This document shows positions 1 to 9,606 of a DNA stretch of 64,000 bases, in pieces; position 1 is the stretch's first letter, and every line of letters starts with the position of its first letter. Source of the stretch: Mesorhizobium sp. M1B.F.Ca.ET.045.04.1.1 (GTDB taxonomy: Bacteria > Pseudomonadota > Alphaproteobacteria > Rhizobiales > Rhizobiaceae). The notes under the pieces are model-generated. The model saw only the letters and a program-made list of their open reading frames with translations, ran no database searches and was not told the DNA's origin. Location: the NCBI RefSeq assembly GCF_003952465.1, contig NZ_CP034448.1:1116001-1180000 (forward strand). The letters are read 5' to 3'. The position numbers and the translations under genes were made by a program.

Positions 1-1066
1 AGCGCCGCCATTGCTGGTAGCGTTCGAGCACGTCGAGCGCGCCGATGTCCCGGCCGAGCCGATCGGCCTCGACCAACACCTCGGCCAACGCCGCCACATC
101 CTTGAAGCCGAGATTGAGGCCCTGGCCGGCGATCGGATGAATGCCGTGGGCGGCATCGCCTGCGAGCGCGATGCGCGGCGCGACGAAAGCGCGCGCAAGC
201 GTCAGCCCCAGCGGCCAGGCGCGCGGCTTGTCGGCGACGCGGATCTCGCCGAGCTTCAGCCCGAAGCGCTGCTCCAGCTCGTGCTCGAAGACGAACTCGT
301 CGCCATCGACGAGTTTTTTCGCGTCTTCCGTGCGCTCGACCCAGACGATCGACGAGCGGTTGGTGCCGTCCTTGTCGGGTTTCAGCGGCAGCGTCGCGAA
401 GGGGCCGGCTGGCAAAAAATGTTCCTCGGCACGGCCATTGTGCGGGCGCTCGTGGGCGACCGTGCAGACGATGCCGGACTGGCCGTATTCCCATTTCACC
501 GTCTTGATGCCGGCCATGTCGCGCAGCTTCGAATTGACGCCGTCGGCGGCGATCAGCAGCCGTGCCTTGAGCGCGGCGCCATCGGCCAGATGCACACTGA
601 TGCCGGCGCCGTTCGTGTCGAAGGCGCTGACGGCCATGCCTTCGATGATGTCGATGCCGAGCTTTTCGGCGCGGCGGCGCAGCGCGCCGTTCAGAACCCG
701 GTTGGCGACCATATGCGCGAAGGGTTCGCCGGGCGCCACCTCGCCGTCGAAGGTCAAAAACACCGGACGCACCGGATCGGCGGCGCGCGAATCGGTGATG
801 ATCATCTCGGTGATCGCCTGCGCTTCCGGCGCGATCTCGTCCCAGACCCCTAACTGTTCCAGCATGCGGCAGGCGGCAGCGGCAATCGCCGAGGCGCGCC
901 CGTCCTTCTGCCAGACGCCGGCGGGCGCCGCGTCGACGATGGCGACGGCAAGGCTGGGGCGCGCCTGCTTCAGCGATACGGCGGCGGCCAGACCGACATA
1001 GCCGGCGCCCGCCACCAGCACATCCAGCGATGTTTTGTCTGCTGCATCCGCCTTGCGCTCCACCAT
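1..1066 (-). CDS. UbiH/UbiF/VisC-family FAD-dependent hydroxylase, 3' end cut by window
   Basis: Probable ubiquinone-biosynthesis aromatic-ring monooxygenase. Reading the reverse strand from the ATG at 1066, the protein opens with a Rossmann FAD motif (VAGAGYVGLAA, about residues 18-28) and has the family's second FAD motif GDAAHGIHPIAGQGLNLGF near the end of the visible part. The frame stays open to base 1, so the C-terminal end lies outside the window (about 355 residues visible, family about 400). Which ring position it hydroxylates (UbiH, UbiF or UbiL type) cannot be told from sequence alone. It is divergent from the thioesterase gene, with only about 100 bases between the starts. Confidence 0.88.
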   Translation of the reverse strand, partial: MVERKADAADKTSLDVLVAGAGYVGLAAAVSLKQARPSLAVAIVDAAPAGVWQKDGRASAIAAAACRMLEQLGVWDEIAPEAQAITEMIITDSRAADPVRPVFLTFDGEVAPGEPFAHMVANRVLNGALRRRAEKLGIDIIEGMAVSAFDTNGAGISVHLADGAALKARLLIAADGVNSKLRDMAGIKTVKWEYGQSGIVCTVAHERPHNGRAEEHFLPAGPFATLPLKPDKDGTNRSSIVWVERTEDAKKLVDGDEFVFEHELEQRFGLKLGEIRVADKPRAWPLGLTLARAFVAPRIALAGDAAHGIHPIAGQGLNLGFKDVAALAEVLVEADRLGRDIGALDVLERYQQWRR

Positions 1067-1167
1067 GGCACTTTCCTTTCGCGGCCTCCGGCGGCGGCCG
1101 TCGCAGCTTGACTGCCCGCCTGTCCTGTCCGAAACCCGCCATGACACATCTTTCAAGGACGCGGAAC

Positions 1168-2031
1168 ATGACGGCGGCGATGGACGAGCTACTCGACATT
1201 CTCGACCTCGAGCAGCTCGAACACAACCTGTATCGTGGTCGCAGCCCCAAGCTCGACTGGCAGCGCGTCTTCGGCGGCCAGACGATCGCCCAGGCGCTGG
1301 TCGCCGCGCAGCGCACGGTCGAGCCCGAGCGCCATGTGCATTCGCTGCACGGCTATTTCATGCGGCCCGGCGACACCAAGGTGCCGATCGTCTACGAGGT
1401 CGACCGCATCCGCGACGGCGGCTCCTTCACCACGCGCCGGGTGGTGGCGATCCAGCACGGACAGGCGATCTTCTCGTTGGAGGCCTCGTTCCAGCAGGAC
1501 GAGGTGGGGCTGGAACATCAGCTGCCGATGCCGCGCGACGTGCCGGCGCCCGACACGCTTTTGTCGCAGCGCGAGCTGCTCGGCAAATTCGGCGAGGCTG
1601 TGCCGGAAGGCATCAAGCGCTACTGGGAGCGCGACCGGCCGATCGAGATGAAACCGGTGATGCTGAAGCACTATACCAGCCGCGAGAAGCTGGAGCCGGA
1701 GCAGAACATCTGGATCCGCACCACCGGCCCGGTGCCGGAAGACCGGGCGACGCAGGCCGCCGTGCTCGCCTACCTTTCCGACATGACGCTGCTCGACACC
1801 TCGACCTTCGCGCATGGCCGCGCAATCTTCGACCGCGACATCCAGGCGGCCAGCCTCGACCACGCCATGTGGTTCCATCGCAGCCATTCGCTGGACGACT
1901 GGATCCTCTACACGCAGGACAGTCCCTCCACGCAAGGCTCGCGCGGTTTCACCCGCGGCTCGCTGTTCGCGCGCGACGGAACGCTGATCGCCTCGGTGGC
2001 CCAAGAAGGCCTCATCCGGCTGAAACGCTGA
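1168..2031 (+). CDS. tesB: acyl-CoA thioesterase II
   Basis: Double-hotdog acyl-CoA thioesterase of about 287 residues, the normal TesB length, hydrolysing medium- and long-chain acyl-CoA in the cytoplasm. Recognisable stretches are VFGGQTIAQALVAAQ near residue 30, LHGYFMRPGD near 62 and the C-terminal hotdog with SLDHAMWFHR and SRGFTRGSLF. I chose ATG 1168 because AAGGA precedes it at 1155-1159; an in-frame ATG at 1141 would add nine residues with no clear ribosome site. It lies upstream of glnK but is separated from it by a regulated promoter region, so it is probably its own unit. Confidence 0.92.
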   Translation: MTAAMDELLDILDLEQLEHNLYRGRSPKLDWQRVFGGQTIAQALVAAQRTVEPERHVHSLHGYFMRPGDTKVPIVYEVDRIRDGGSFTTRRVVAIQHGQAIFSLEASFQQDEVGLEHQLPMPRDVPAPDTLLSQRELLGKFGEAVPEGIKRYWERDRPIEMKPVMLKHYTSREKLEPEQNIWIRTTGPVPEDRATQAAVLAYLSDMTLLDTSTFAHGRAIFDRDIQAASLDHAMWFHRSHSLDDWILYTQDSPSTQGSRGFTRGSLFARDGTLIASVAQEGLIRLKR

Positions 2032-2060
2032 GCCGGCTTCGAGTCAAAGCCTATAAAACA

Positions 2061-2080
2061 GGCATTTTCAAAAAATTGCC
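2061..2080. repeat. AT-rich imperfect hairpin after tesB
   Basis: GGCATTTTC and the facing AAAATTGCC form an imperfect stem 30 bases after the tesB stop. It could be a weak terminator for tesB or just AT-rich promoter DNA upstream of glnK. Low certainty. Confidence 0.3.
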
Positions 2081-2111
2081 TATTTATTAATCAGACACCC
2101 CGACGCCCTCG

Positions 2112-2128
2112 CGCACGAAAAATGTGCA
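2112..2128 (+). promoter_or_regulatory. candidate NtrC binding site
   Basis: CGCAC-N7-GTGCA dyad (GCAC at 2113-2116, GTGC at 2124-2127). It matches the spacing of the known NtrC half-site arrangement (TGCAC-N7-GTGCA) and lies about 55 bases upstream of the sigma-54-like element and 155 bases upstream of glnK, a normal enhancer position. Confidence 0.6.
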
Positions 2129-2180
2129 AGGGTCGCCCATCTCCTTTGTTTACAACAGGTTAACGCCCTGCTTCGGCAAT

Positions 2181-2196
2181 TGGCACGGAGCTTGAA
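2181..2196 (+). promoter_or_regulatory. candidate sigma-54 (RpoN) promoter of glnK-amtB
   Basis: TGGCACGGAGCTTGAA compared with the RpoN consensus TGGCACR-N4-TTGCW: the -24 block is perfect and the -12 block is TTGA instead of TTGC. It is 86 bases before the glnK ATG. With the upstream NtrC-like dyad this fits nitrogen-limitation control of glnK-amtB; the -12 mismatch lowers certainty. Confidence 0.65.
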
Positions 2197-2275
2197 TCCT
2201 GTCGGGCACTCTCCGGCTCTCATGGGGGATCGGCGAAGGTGTGCAAACGCGGGCGACCGCAACAGCAAAGGGTGA

Positions 2276-2620
<345 letters not shown>

Positions 2621-2652
2621 AGCGGCGACCAGCTATTCCAACGGAGAGTTCA

Positions 2653-4002
2653 ATGAACATACCTTCCACCTTGAAGACGACGGGACGCGCGGCCGCGCTC
2701 GGTGCGCTCGCTCTCGCAGTATTCGGCACCGTCGCCGCCTTCGCGCAGGAAGCGGCTCCGGCAGCGCCGGCCGCACCTGCCGCGCCGACCCCGGTCCTCG
2801 ACACCGGCAACACCGCCTGGATGCTGACCTCGACGGCGCTGGTGCTGATGATGACGATTCCGGGCCTGGCGCTGTTCTACGGCGGCATGGTGCGCAAGAA
2901 GAACGTGCTCGCCACCATCATGCAGAGCTTCGCCATCACCTGCCTGGTGACGGTGCTGTGGTTCATGTTCGGCTATTCGCTGGCCTTCTCCGACGGCGGC
3001 GGCATGAACGCCTATCTCGGCGGCTTCTCGAAATTCTTCCATCAGGGCATCACCACCTCGACACTGTGGCTGCCGGGCGTTGCGAACATTCCTGAATTCG
3101 TCTTCTCGATGTTCCAGTTGACCTTCGCCATCATCACGCCGGCGCTGATCGCCGGCGCTTTCGCCGAGCGCATGAAGTTCTCGGCGCTGCTGATCTTCAT
3201 GGGCCTGTGGCTGGTCGTCGTCTACGCGCCGATCGCGCATTGGGTGTGGGGTGGCGGCTTCCTGGGTTCGGCCGGCGTTCTCGACTTCGCCGGCGGTACG
3301 GTCGTCCACATCAACGCCGGTGTCGCGGGCCTGGTCTGCGCGCTGGTGCTCGGCAAGCGCGAGGGCTACGGCACCACCAACATGGCACCGCATAACCTCG
3401 TCTATTCGGTGATCGGCGCCTCGCTGCTGTGGGTCGGCTGGTTCGGCTTCAACGCGGGTTCCGAGCTCGCCGCCGACGGCCTCGCGGGCGCCGCGATGAT
3501 GAACACGCAGGTCGCCACCGCCGCCGCGGCGCTGGCCTGGATGTTCGCCGAATGGATCGTCGCCAAGAAGCCCTCGGTGCTCGGCATCATCTCAGGCGCC
3601 GTCGCCGGCCTCGTCGCGGTGACGCCGGCTTCCGGCTTCGTCAACCCGACCGGCGCCTTCATCGTCGGCATCATCGCCGGCGTCGTCTGCTACCTGTCGG
3701 CGGTCAAGCTCAAGCATGCGTTCGGCTATGACGACTCGCTCGACGCCTTCGGCGTCCATGGCGTCGGCGGCATCGTCGGCGCGCTGCTCACCGGCGCGCT
3801 CGCCGATCCGGCGATCAATTCGCTCGGCAAGGGCGCTTCGGTCGGCACGCAGATCTACGGCATCGTCTTCACCATCCTGTGGACGGCGATCGCCACCTTC
3901 GTGATCCTCTTCATCGTCAAGGCGCTGGTCGGCCTGCGTCCGAGCAGCCAGGAAGAGGTCGAGGGTCTCGACGTCACCCAGCACGGCGAAGTGGTGCCGT
4001 AA
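2653..4002 (+). CDS. amtB: ammonium transporter AmtB
   Basis: Inner-membrane ammonium channel of 449 residues. It starts with a cleavable signal peptide (about residues 1-32, ending AAFAQ), then an Ala/Pro-rich stretch and about eleven membrane helices. The twin pore histidines are visible in VVHINAG and in FGVHGVGGIVG. The Amt signature region DFAGGTVVHINAG is intact. ATG 2653 is preceded by GGAGAG. The gene is co-transcribed with glnK and ends about 125 bases before a strong rho-independent terminator. Confidence 0.96.
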   Translation: MNIPSTLKTTGRAAALGALALAVFGTVAAFAQEAAPAAPAAPAAPTPVLDTGNTAWMLTSTALVLMMTIPGLALFYGGMVRKKNVLATIMQSFAITCLVTVLWFMFGYSLAFSDGGGMNAYLGGFSKFFHQGITTSTLWLPGVANIPEFVFSMFQLTFAIITPALIAGAFAERMKFSALLIFMGLWLVVVYAPIAHWVWGGGFLGSAGVLDFAGGTVVHINAGVAGLVCALVLGKREGYGTTNMAPHNLVYSVIGASLLWVGWFGFNAGSELAADGLAGAAMMNTQVATAAAALAWMFAEWIVAKKPSVLGIISGAVAGLVAVTPASGFVNPTGAFIVGIIAGVVCYLSAVKLKHAFGYDDSLDAFGVHGVGGIVGALLTGALADPAINSLGKGASVGTQIYGIVFTILWTAIATFVILFIVKALVGLRPSSQEEVEGLDVTQHGEVVP

Positions 4003-4127
4003 GGCAACCTTCGCCACGGGCCGGCGGACCCTCCTCCCGCCGGCCCGGGATATCTCGAACGAAAGCCGCCGAGCGGTTTTCCTGGATCAAGATCCCGTCG
4101 TGACGCTTCGAAAGGGGCTCACGCCTT

Positions 4128-4158
4128 GAGGCCCGGAGCAATCCGGGCCTCTTTTTTT
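4128..4158 (+). terminator. rho-independent terminator of glnK-amtB
   Basis: Perfect 10-bp stem GAGGCCCGGA / TCCGGGCCTC with loop GCAA, followed directly by seven T. It is a textbook intrinsic terminator 125 bases after the amtB stop. Confidence 0.93.
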
Positions 4159-4321
4159 GGAAAATCGTACGTGTGGAAAGGCGAAGCGGAGAATTATTTT
4201 TCGGCGCGATCACGTTCGCGTGATGCATAAACAGGAAGAAACATCGGGCTTTCCGATTCCGTAGTGGGGTTGCGGCCGCCGTTCTGGCGCTCGTTAAACA
4301 ACAAAGGGAAGGAACCACCTG

Positions 4322-4597
4322 ATGAACATGAAGAACATCTTCCTCGGGGCACTCGCTTTTTCCATGATCAGCGGCGTCGCATTGGCCGGGGCTCTCGACG
4401 AACCGGACAACATGGCGCCGTTCTTCACTGATTCCGGCATGAAGACCATGAAGTCCGAGGCCGATTTCAAGGCAGCCTGGGCTTCGACGGCCAAGGACAA
4501 GCAGGACATGATGATGAAGGAATGCCAGGACGCGGCAATGAGCAAGCCCCACGCCGAATTCTGCGCCAACCTGATGATGTACGCCGGTCACAAGTGA
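4322..4597 (+). CDS. small secreted protein of unknown function
   Basis: A 91-residue protein with a clear Sec signal peptide (MNMKNIFLGALAF..., likely cleaved after VALAGA near residue 23). The mature part is about 68 residues, rich in Met and Lys, with two cysteines (near residues 68 and 81) that could form a disulfide in the periplasm. The ribosome site AAGGAA is eight bases before ATG 4322. I do not recognise a family. It has its own unit between the amtB terminator and a weak hairpin at 4608. Confidence 0.75.
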   Translation: MNMKNIFLGALAFSMISGVALAGALDEPDNMAPFFTDSGMKTMKSEADFKAAWASTAKDKQDMMMKECQDAAMSKPHAEFCANLMMYAGHK

Positions 4598-4607
4598 TTT
4601 GCGGGAG

Positions 4608-4635
4608 ATCGGGTCCGAGAGGATCCGATCGTTTT
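4608..4635 (+). terminator. possible terminator after the small secreted protein
   Basis: ATCGGGTCC / GGATCCGAT stem (one G-T type mismatch) with loop GAGA, followed by CGTTTT. A short T run makes it a moderate intrinsic terminator candidate ten bases after the stop codon. Confidence 0.55.
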
Positions 4636-4713
4636 CCTCGTTCTACAAGGAAGATGGCGGGCCGCGAGGCTCGCCATTTCAGTTTGGAGGGCGGCGCTGG
4701 TAAAAGGCCATGG

Positions 4714-4729
4714 TTAATGCGGCCTTAAC
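4714..4729 (+). promoter_or_regulatory. full CtrA-type binding box upstream of ftsK
   Basis: TTAA-N7-TTAAC (TTAATGCGGCCTTAAC) is an exact match to the alphaproteobacterial CtrA consensus. It ends 80 bases before the ftsK ATG chosen here and also forms the GGTTAA...TTAACC dyad. It suggests cell-cycle control of ftsK. Confidence 0.6.
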
Positions 4730-4808
4730 CTTCCCGCCGATAGTCTGTCGTCCGAATCTGCCGGAGTGCGCCAAGCGCCCGGCCAGGCAACGACTTACGG
4801 GGAAGAGC

Positions 4809-7460
4809 ATGCGTTCAGGCGCTTCAGCACCGCTCGCGCTGACCGATACGGGGCACGGCATCCAGGCGTTCGCGCGGCGCCAGGTCGGGCGGCTGGTCGG
4901 CGCCGGACTGTTCGTGTTCACCGCTTTCGGCGTCGCCAGCCTCGCCACCTGGAACGTCGCCGATCCGAGCTTCTCGCACGCCACCACCAACATCGTCACC
5001 AATGCCATGGGCTATGCGGGTGCGGTGTTTTCCGACCTTGCCATGCAGTTCTTCGGCCTTGCCGCCGTCGCCGGCCTGGTGCCGGCTGTGGTCTGGGGCT
5101 TTCTTCTCTTCTCCGCGCGCGGCGTCGACAGGCTGCCTAAGCGCGGGCTTGCCTGGTTCGGCTTCGCGCTGCTTGCCGCGGCGATCGTCGGCTGCGTCAC
5201 GCCGCCCAACACCTGGCCGCTGCCGACCGGCCTCGGCGGCGTCTTCGGCGACATGGTGCTGAAGATCCCGGGCATCGCAGTCGGCGGCTACCCGAAGGGT
5301 CTTTTCGCCAGCGTCATCGCCGTTGTGCTTGCCGCGCCCGCCTTGTGGCTGTTCGCCTATGGCTCGGCGCTGATTGCGCGCAAGAACGGCTTTGCGGTCA
5401 TGGAGCGCGCCGCTGAGCCCGATCCGCGCGAGCAGGACGATCTGCTGTTCGACGAGGATGAAGACGAGGGCGACGAAGGCATTCTTGCGCTCGGCGCTGT
5501 CACCCATTGGTGGCTGTCGTTCCGCGCCTTCCTGCACCGCCGCGCCGCGCGCCGCAGGCAGGAGCGCGACGAGTTCGAGCCGCAGATGGAGCCGCGCGCA
5601 AGCGCCTGGCGGCGCGCCGCCGAGCGGGTCGAATCGGCCGAGTTCGCCGAGGCCAGGATGAGCCCCGGCGGACGTGCCCGCGTCGAGCCGGAATTCTTCG
5701 CTGCCATGGTCAACGACCGCAGCGCCTCGGTCGATCCGGTCGACGACGATGTCTTCGACGACGAAGGGGCCGACCTCGATGATTTCGACGACGAGGAGCC
5801 AGTCCAGCGCCGCGCCAATGTGCGCAACTTCCGCTCGGACGCGGCGACCCGCGTGGAGGCTCCGGCACCGCGCCCGGTGCAAGGCGCGCGCGTCCAGCGC
5901 GAGGCGCAGACCTCGCTGATCGGCTCCGGCACGTTCGAGATGCCGTCGCTGCATTTCCTGTCCGAGCCGAAGAACGTGGCGAAAGACCCGAGCCTGTCGA
6001 AGGATGCGCTGGAGCAGAACGCAAGGCTGCTCGAAGGCGTGCTGGAGGATTTCGGCGTCAAGGGCGAGATCATCCATGTCCGCCCGGGTCCGGTTGTAAC
6101 GCTCTATGAGCTCGAACCCGCGCCCGGCATCAAGTCATCGCGCGTCATCGGCCTTTCCGACGACATAGCCCGCTCGATGAGCGCGATCGCCTGCCGCGTC
6201 GCCGTCGTGCCGGGCCGCAACGCCATCGGCATCGAATTGCCGAACGCCAAGCGCGAGACGGTCTATCTCAGGGAGATCATGGCCAGCCGCGACTTCGAGA
6301 CGACCAAGGCGAAGCTCGCGCTGGCGCTCGGCAAGACTATCAATGGCGAGGCGGTCATTGTCGACATCGCCAAGATGCCGCACGTGCTGGTCGCCGGCAC
6401 CACCGGCTCGGGCAAGTCGGTCGCCATCAACACCATGATTCTGTCGCTGCTCTACAGGCTGACGCCGCAGGAATGCCGGCTGATCATGATCGATCCGAAG
6501 ATGCTCGAACTCTCGGTCTATGACGGCATCCCGCATCTTTTGACGCCGGTCGTCACCGATCCGAAGAAGGCGGTGGTGGCGCTGAAGTGGACGGTGCGCG
6601 AGATGGAGGACCGCTACCGCAAGATGTCCAAGGTCGGCGTGCGCAACATCGACGGTTTCAACGCGCGCGTCAGCCAGGCCGAGAAGAAGGGCGAAAAAAT
6701 CTCGCGCACGGTGCAGACCGGCTTCGACCGCCAGACCGGCGAGGCGATCTACGAGACCGAGGACCTCGACCTCGAGCCGATGCCCTACATCGTCGTCATC
6801 ATCGACGAGATGGCCGACCTGATGATGGTGGCCGGCAAGGACATCGAGGGCGCGGTGCAGCGCCTGGCGCAAATGGCGCGCGCCGCCGGCATCCATGTCA
6901 TCATGGCGACGCAGCGTCCCTCGGTCGACGTCATCACCGGCACCATCAAAGCCAATTTCCCGACCCGCATCTCCTTCCAGGTGACGTCGAAGATCGACAG
7001 CCGCACTATCCTTGGCGAGCAGGGCGCCGAGCAGCTGCTCGGTATGGGCGACATGCTCTACATGGCCGGCGGAGGGCGCATCCAGCGCGTCCACGGGCCG
7101 TTCGTCTCGGACGACGAAGTCGAGAGGATCGTCGGGCATCTGAAGCTGCAGGGCGTGCCGGAATATCTCGACGCCATCACCGAGGATGACGAGGAAGACG
7201 ATGAGGACGGCGCCTCGGGCAGGGGCGGCTCGGGCGGCGGCGGCAATTTCGAAGATTCGGATGATCCCTACGACCAGGCGGTGGCGGTGGTGCTGCGCGA
7301 CGGCAAGGCCTCGACCAGCTACATCCAGCGCCGGCTCGGCATCGGCTACAACCGCGCCGCCTCGATCATCGAGAAGATGGAGAAGGAAGGCATCGTCGGC
7401 CCGGCCAACCACGCCGGCAAGCGCGAGATACTGGTGCCGACGGAAGACGATAAGTTTTAG
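4809..7460 (+). CDS. ftsK: DNA translocase FtsK
   Basis: Septal DNA pump of about 883 residues that moves the chromosome termini through the closing septum and activates XerCD at dif. Order: about four membrane helices in residues 20-200, an acidic low-complexity linker (residues about 215-400), then the motor with Walker [14 protein letters not shown] (near 530) and Walker [13 protein letters not shown] (near 662), and a C-terminal winged-helix gamma domain ([20 protein letters not shown]) that reads KOPS/FRS sites. I chose ATG 4809 because GGGGAAG precedes it; an in-frame ATG at 4710 would put the CtrA-like box inside the coding region. Confidence 0.95.
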   Translation: MRSGASAPLALTDTGHGIQAFARRQVGRLVGAGLFVFTAFGVASLATWNVADPSFSHATTNIVTNAMGYAGAVFSDLAMQFFGLAAVAGLVPAVVWGFLLFSARGVDRLPKRGLAWFGFALLAAAIVGCVTPPNTWPLPTGLGGVFGDMVLKIPGIAVGGYPKGLFASVIAVVLAAPALWLFAYGSALIARKNGFAVMERAAEPDPREQDDLLFDEDEDEGDEGILALGAVTHWWLSFRAFLHRRAARRRQERDEFEPQMEPRASAWRRAAERVESAEFAEARMSPGGRARVEPEFFAAMVNDRSASVDPVDDDVFDDEGADLDDFDDEEPVQRRANVRNFRSDAATRVEAPAPRPVQGARVQREAQTSLIGSGTFEMPSLHFLSEPKNVAKDPSLSKDALEQNARLLEGVLEDFGVKGEIIHVRPGPVVTLYELEPAPGIKSSRVIGLSDDIARSMSAIACRVAVVPGRNAIGIELPNAKRETVYLREIMASRDFETTKAKLALALGKTINGEAVIVDIAKMPHVLVAGTTGSGKSVAINTMILSLLYRLTPQECRLIMIDPKMLELSVYDGIPHLLTPVVTDPKKAVVALKWTVREMEDRYRKMSKVGVRNIDGFNARVSQAEKKGEKISRTVQTGFDRQTGEAIYETEDLDLEPMPYIVVIIDEMADLMMVAGKDIEGAVQRLAQMARAAGIHVIMATQRPSVDVITGTIKANFPTRISFQVTSKIDSRTILGEQGAEQLLGMGDMLYMAGGGRIQRVHGPFVSDDEVERIVGHLKLQGVPEYLDAITEDDEEDDEDGASGRGGSGGGGNFEDSDDPYDQAVAVVLRDGKASTSYIQRRLGIGYNRAASIIEKMEKEGIVGPANHAGKREILVPTEDDKF

Positions 7461-7602
7461 CCCGGCGGCGACCACAGGGGACGGCCGGCAACTTTGAACC
7501 TTCTGGCGCGTTCATGCGACCAAGCGCCGTGTGACCCGCCAAACTTAGGCCCAACTGGGGGTCCAGACACTGCGACGACACAAATCACAGGAAGTGACCG
7601 GC

Positions 7603-8271
7603 ATGAAGACCCAGACTGAATTCGCCCCAACCCGCCGACAGGCGCTCGGCCTTGGCCTTGTGCTCGCGGGCGCAGCAGCCATCAACGTCGTGCCGGGCTT
7701 CCAGCTTCTGGCCCGGGCGCAGGCCGCGGTTCCGCCGGCTGCGCAAAAGATCGCCGACCACTTCTCCTCGGTCAAATCGATGAGCGGCGAGTTCGTGCAG
7801 TTCGGCCCGAAGGGCGAGCAGACCGGCGGCAAGTTCTTCCTCGAACGCCCCGGCAAGATCCGCTTCAACTATGACGGATCATCCAATTTCCGGGTGATCT
7901 CCGACGGCAAGTCGGTGGTCATCCTCAACAAGAAGCTGAACACCTCCGACCTCTACCCGCTGTCGAAGACGCCGCTGAAATTGCTGCTGGACGACAGGAT
8001 CGACCTCTCCGGCGGGCGGGTGAAGGCGGTCAAGGAAGAGGACGACCTCACCACCATCCAGCTTTCCGACAAGTCGGTGTTCGGCAATGCCCGGATCACC
8101 ATGATGTTCGATCCGAAGAGCTATGAGCTGCGCCAGTGGACGATCACCGACGCGCAGGGCAAGGACACGACGGTGATGATCTTCAACGTCAAGGAAGGCG
8201 TCTCCATCCCGGACGACACCTTCGCCATCGACTATACGGCGAACAGAGAGCTCAATACGAAGACGCGGTAG
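7603..8271 (+). CDS. outer-membrane lipoprotein carrier LolA-like protein
   Basis: About 222 residues. The N-terminus has a twin-arginine-like signal (PTRRQALGLGLVLAGAAA) leading to a cleavage region near residue 40, so the mature protein is periplasmic. The body matches the LolA fold family (IADHFSSVKSMSGEFVQF, LERPGKIRFNYDG, TIQLSDK, ELRQWTITDAQGKDTTV), which ferries lipoproteins from LolCDE to the outer membrane. AGGAAG lies eight bases before ATG 7603. It follows ftsK, as lolA commonly does in proteobacteria. A palindromic repeat element sits 30 bases after the stop. Confidence 0.85.
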   Translation: MKTQTEFAPTRRQALGLGLVLAGAAAINVVPGFQLLARAQAAVPPAAQKIADHFSSVKSMSGEFVQFGPKGEQTGGKFFLERPGKIRFNYDGSSNFRVISDGKSVVILNKKLNTSDLYPLSKTPLKLLLDDRIDLSGGRVKAVKEEDDLTTIQLSDKSVFGNARITMMFDPKSYELRQWTITDAQGKDTTVMIFNVKEGVSIPDDTFAIDYTANRELNTKTR

Positions 8272-8301
8272 ATTCAGCTGCTGTGAAGGTTTTCCGGCGT
8301 C

Positions 8302-8430
8302 GGCGCTGCCCCTCACCCTTACCCTCTCCCCGTGAAGAACGGGGAGAGGGGGGCCACCGGCGGCGGAGCTTATCCCTTCTCCCCGTCACTATACGGGGAG
8401 AAGGTGCCGGCAGGCGGATGAGGGGCAGCC
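8302..8430. repeat. nested palindromic intergenic repeat, family A copy 1
   Basis: Outer inverted repeat GGCGCTGCCCCTCA (8302-8315) facing TGAGGGGCAGC (8419-8429). Inside are two independent hairpins: ACCCTCTCCCCGT...ACGGGGAGAGGG (8321-8350) and CCTTCTCCCCGT...ACGGGGAGAAGG (8375-8404). The same architecture recurs at 14845-15011 and 51473-51655. Confidence 0.9.
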
Positions 8431-8517
8431 CCGACCTCTGCAATTATCGCCGGCTTGTCTTTATGGCGCGCGGCTGGCAGTAGTTCGGCGACCTACGCCG
8501 TCCCCGGACCCCGCCGC

Positions 8518-9318
8518 ATGCCCTTCACCATCGCCACCTGGAACATCAACTCCGTGCGCTTGCGCATGCCGATCGTCGAGCGGCTGCTGAAAGAACATGC
8601 GCCGGACGTGCTCTGTCTGCAGGAAACCAAGGTTCCGGACGAGCTTTTCCCCGAAAAGGCCTTCCGCAAAGCGGGTTATGAGCACATCCTTTTCCATGGA
8701 CAGAAAGGCTATCACGGCGTGGCGACCGTGGCCCGCCGCCCGATCGAGCTGGTCGAGAAGCGGCGTTTTTGCGAGATCGACGACAGCCGGCATCTGTCGG
8801 TCAGGGCTCAGGCCGGCGGCAGGTCGATCCTGCTGCATAATTTCTACGTTCCGGCCGGCGGCGACGAGCCGGACCCGGACATCAACCGCAAGTTCCGGCA
8901 CAAGCTCGACTTCGTCCACGAAATGAACGGCGTGCCGGCAAGCCTGGACGATGCCTCGATCCTGGTCGGCGACCTCAACATCGCGCCGCAGGAGCATGAC
9001 GTCTGGTCGCACAAGCAACTGCTCAACGTCGTCAGCCACACGCCGGTCGAGACCGAAAGTTTCGAAGCGATGCGGCGAGCCGGCGGCTGGGTCGACCTGA
9101 TGCGGCTCAACGTGCCCGCCGAGCAAAAACTCTACACCTGGTGGAGCTACCGGGCGAAGGACTGGGAAGCATCGGACCGTGGCCGCCGGCTCGACCATGT
9201 CTGGTCGTCGGCCAATCTGGTGCCGAGCTTTGCCGGCTACGAGATCCTGAAGGCGGCGCGCGGTTGGGAGAAACCGTCGGACCATGTGCCGGTGATCGCG
9301 AAGTTTGACTTGGAGTAG
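8518..9318 (+). CDS. xthA: exodeoxyribonuclease III
   Basis: AP endonuclease/3'-5' exonuclease of the ExoIII/APE1 (EEP) family, about 266 residues, used in base-excision repair. Motifs in order: ATWNINSVR at the start, LCLQETKV with the metal-binding Glu, the active-site region ILVGDLNIAP, the Trp/Arg-rich YTWWSYRAKDW, and the C-terminal SDHVPVIA with the catalytic Asp-His. ATG 8518 starts directly at the conserved MPFTIATWNINS; a longer frame begins at 8455 but adds no family sequence. Confidence 0.95.
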   Translation: MPFTIATWNINSVRLRMPIVERLLKEHAPDVLCLQETKVPDELFPEKAFRKAGYEHILFHGQKGYHGVATVARRPIELVEKRRFCEIDDSRHLSVRAQAGGRSILLHNFYVPAGGDEPDPDINRKFRHKLDFVHEMNGVPASLDDASILVGDLNIAPQEHDVWSHKQLLNVVSHTPVETESFEAMRRAGGWVDLMRLNVPAEQKLYTWWSYRAKDWEASDRGRRLDHVWSSANLVPSFAGYEILKAARGWEKPSDHVPVIAKFDLE

Positions 9319-9348
9319 CGTCGGCGACAGCTGGGGGCGCAAGCCTTC

Positions 9349-9583
9349 GCGTTCGTCATTCTAGGGCGAAGCGACGCGAAGCGGCGCGCAGACCCTAGAA
9401 TCCATTCCGTTACCTGTGTCGAAGGATGCAACGATGCAGAACAGAGGGTAACTCCTTCCCTGCATATCGATCGTCGCCTGGAAACCTCATTCTGCAACGC
9501 GGCAAAGCGTCAACGTCACGGCATGGATTCTAGGGTCTGCGCGCGTCGCTGCGCTCCTTGCTCCGCCCTAGAATGACGAACGC
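9349..9583. repeat. nested palindromic intergenic repeat, family B copy 1
   Basis: Large inverted repeat: GCGTTCGTCATTCTAGGG at the left end faces CCCTAGAATGACGAACGC at the right end. Each arm is itself a hairpin built from CTAGGGC.../...GACCCTAG (left arm 9361-9397, right arm 9529-9571), and TAGAATCCAT faces ATGGATTCTA inside. It fills the space between the convergent xthA and cNMP-binding genes. A relative is at 46021-46217. Confidence 0.88.
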
Positions 9584-9606
9584 GCCATTGAGCCGCCCCT
9601 TGTGCA

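Noticed and set aside
2061..2080. Strong terminator after tesB
   Set aside because: The stem has a bulge and is AT-rich with no clean T run; kept only as a weak hairpin.
4710..4808. In-frame upstream extension of ftsK from ATG 4710
   Set aside because: It would bury the CtrA-like box in coding sequence and has no ribosome site; ATG 4809 has GGGGAAG upstream and fits the family start.
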